Part shown: positions 62,364 through 64,000 of the stretch, piece after piece
Position numbering within the stretch: position 1 is the stretch's first letter
How the letters are laid out: each line of letters starts with the position of its first letter
NCBI GenBank assembly: GCA_963751425.1
Contig: CAVVUF010000004.1
Coordinates: 372,001 to 436,000 of the forward strand
Reading direction: 5' to 3'
Length of the DNA: 64,000 bases
From: CAVVUF01 sp963751425
GTDB lineage: Bacteria > Chloroflexota > Anaerolineae > Anaerolineales > UBA4823
Made by a program: the position numbers and the translations under genes
The notes under the pieces: model-generated
Told to the model about the DNA's origin: nothing
What the model saw: only the letters and a program-made list of their open reading frames with translations
The model's database searches: none

Positions 62364-62757
62364 TATCCAAATGATTAATTCGATCCTTAAGTTAGGTCAG
62401 CTGTTGCGGAACAAATTAATAATTGATAAATCACCCATAACTAACGTTAGGCATAGTAGTGGCCTTAGTAAGGCTTATTCCTATCTTATTTTTGGACCAG
62501 ATTTGGTGGGCAGGTCAAGGGAAACGGATCCTCAGAAATGGATTGAAGCCAACTGCATCAAGCTGACTCTTCCTTATGGACAGATTTCAATGGTGCATAT
62601 ATTTAAACGGCTATTTAAATTTGATGTTTGTATGAACTCATCTTTAAAGAACTATTGATAAATTTTTTATCAGTTAAGTTGATAAATATATAACAGAAAG
62701 GTTCTCTATGAAAAATGGAACCAGACTAAAATTCTGCCTTCTTTTCGTTTGGTGAAT
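62364..62757. other. Gene-poor end of the phage-like block
   Basis: About 390 bases without a convincing gene. It contains a GCCTTA/TAAGGC hairpin near 62461-62475 and a TGATAAA-TTT-TTTATCA hairpin at 62656-62672, the latter a candidate terminator. I could not find a repeat of the tRNA-Lys 3' end here to mark an attachment site. Confidence 0.4.
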
Positions 62758-63973
62758 TCAATCAGCAGAAAGAACAACTCTGAAACCTGTATATCCGTGC
62801 TTAAATTTTTCTTCATACCTATCCCGAAAAGCACATCTTATTTCCACTTTGCTTGATGCATATGATCCTCCCCTGACTACCCTAAGAGCGCTTATATCCA
62901 ATTCCTCTCGACCATCTTTACCATCATACGGATACGATCGATATATTGAGCTACACCATTCCCAAACATTGCCAGCGGTATCCGAGAACTCCATAAGGAC
63001 TATCTCCCTTAGGGGAAAAATGACCAACTTCAGTTGTACCTTTTATCCCATTTTCTAAGCAATTAGCTCTATTTCTAAACCATCGATTACCCCAAGGATA
63101 AATTCGACTATCTGTACCACGGGAAGACTTTTCCCATTCGGCTTCAGTAGGCAAGCGAGCCTCTTTACCGGTCCTAAAGTGAAACCATTTACAAAACTTT
63201 TGAGCATCTTGCCAGGAAATTCCAAAGACTGGGTGGTCACTTCTTCCAATTGGAAATTCATTATTAACCCAATTAAGCGGAGTCCCTATGCCCGTTTCTT
63301 TAGTATAAACTTGATATTGATTATTCGTAATTGGATATTTACTTATCCAAAAACCCGACACATTTACCTCTGAGCGCGGTTGTTCATCTGGCTTAAGGTA
63401 TTTATCTAATGTCGCATCGCTACCCATCAAGAAATCCCCATCAGGTATTAATACAAACTGAATGGAAATAGGAAAATCCATTCTTAATATTTCTGCTTCT
63501 ATTAATTTTTTATTGTTAATTGCATTCCCTTCATTTTCTTGAGGTTTTTCATACAAGCCTCTTCTAATAAGACCACTCTCAAGGGAAGCCATTAGTTTTT
63601 CATAACCATTGGATTTAAACAAATCGACCCACTGGAATCTCGCAAGCTTATCTGGTACACTACATTCTTCAATACGAACTGGAATCAAATATATATCATT
63701 ATCTAGCATATAGCTCCACATCTCAAGAGCCTGCCGTATTTCTTTTTGTAGATACCCCCTTTTGTTCACCGAATTAGTGGATAACACTATTATAAAGAAA
63801 ATAAATTCCTTAATTTCTTTATTAATTCTAATTTCCCATTCCTCCCCGGGGAGGATGTTCCTAGTATCTAAAAAAGGTTCATATCCAGCTGTAACTAATT
63901 TTGAATATAAGACCTCTACAACTTTTTTGTCTTCTCTTGCATAACTAATGAATATTTTTCGATTACTTTCCAT
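62758..63973 (-). CDS. TIR-domain protein with formylglycine-generating-enzyme (FGE/SUMF1) domain (one frameshift)
   Basis: About 405 codons. The N-terminal TIR domain (about 1-135) is clear: KIFISYAREDKKVVEVLYSK, PFLDTRNILPGEEWEIRINK, FFIIVLSTNSVNKRGYLQKE and IPVRIEE. The C-terminal half is an FGE-sulfatase/C-type-lectin-fold domain: FVLIPDGDFLMGSDATLDKY, FWISKYPITNNQYQVY, RLPTEAEWEKSSRG, YPWGNRWF, then, after a shift near 62985, DTAGNVWEWCSSIYR and LRVVRGGSYASSK, ending GYTGFRVVL. TIR-FGE fusions occur among bacterial conflict and signalling proteins. NAD cleavage or scaffold function is possible. The TIR catalytic Glu cannot be placed with certainty. Confidence 0.8.
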
Positions 63974-64000
63974 AAATAATATTCCTCATAAAACAGAAGA

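Overview
The window looks like a chromosomal contig of a non-phototrophic Chloroflexota bacterium, most probably Anaerolineae. The supporting signs are 'SRRSFLK...AAGC' Tat lipoproteins with Ala/Pro/Thr/Glu-rich linkers, a MalT-type LuxR regulator of over 900 residues, CUT1 sugar ABC transporters, an F420-type reductase, a divergent GroEL paralogue and a two-gene carotenoid-type locus. This is inferred from gene content; there is no rRNA in the window. Many otherwise good genes are split by single-base shifts, mostly in short homopolymers, so uncorrected long-read errors are the likeliest cause. Such genes are annotated here at full length.

Region by region. 1-9.3 kb is carbohydrate uptake and catabolism: a minus-strand cluster (glycosidase-like TIM barrel, DeoR regulator, amidohydrolase, SIS isomerase, start of a sugar-binding lipoprotein) and a plus-strand LacI regulator, sugar-binding protein and two permeases, driven by a strong promoter overlapped by a 38-bp perfect palindrome. 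9.4-19.5 kb holds a GroEL-like chaperonin, a beta-propeller, a DUF362 lipoprotein, a sugar-phosphate isomerase, a LamG protein, a high-GC squalene-cyclase-like gene, a flavodoxin and a membrane-anchored beta-lactamase-fold hydrolase. 19.5-24.4 kb is a scrap zone of truncated genes (restriction-methylase tail, small-protein remnant, PPC-domain fragment), a VapBC-type toxin-antitoxin pair and an HhH-GPD glycosylase. 24.4-38.3 kb is a long minus-strand block: crtB-crtI-B12 radical SAM operon, a five-gene membrane/stress-like operon below a MalT-type regulator, and a secreted M23-like protein.

38.5-64 kb is an AT-rich accessory region starting at a tRNA-Lys(TTT) gene next to a tyrosine recombinase. 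It carries small nuclease-like genes and then the main item of interest, 43.9-58.1 kb: a queuosine-precursor transporter (YhhQ); a TGT/DpdA-like transglycosylase fused to an archaeosine-synthase-like DUF5591 domain; an alkaline-phosphatase-superfamily (PglZ-like) protein; a small MoaD-like beta-grasp protein; a SF2 helicase of about 1,420 codons with Zn-ribbons and a DUF1998-like tail; an unrecognised protein of about 600 residues; and a multi-S1-domain protein of about 850 residues. From the transglycosylase to the S1 protein the genes abut or overlap. I infer an uncharacterised Dpd-like system that puts a 7-deazaguanine base (possibly archaeosine-like) into DNA and restricts unmodified DNA. 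It has BREX/DISARM-like effector parts and no preQ0 synthesis genes, so it would depend on salvage through YhhQ.

58.2-62.4 kb is phage or satellite-like (HTH protein, RHH protein, RepA-like ATPase, terminase small- and large-subunit candidates), with an ACAGG/CCTGT repeat cluster next to the ATPase. The window closes with a TIR plus formylglycine-generating-enzyme-domain protein, another conflict-type gene.
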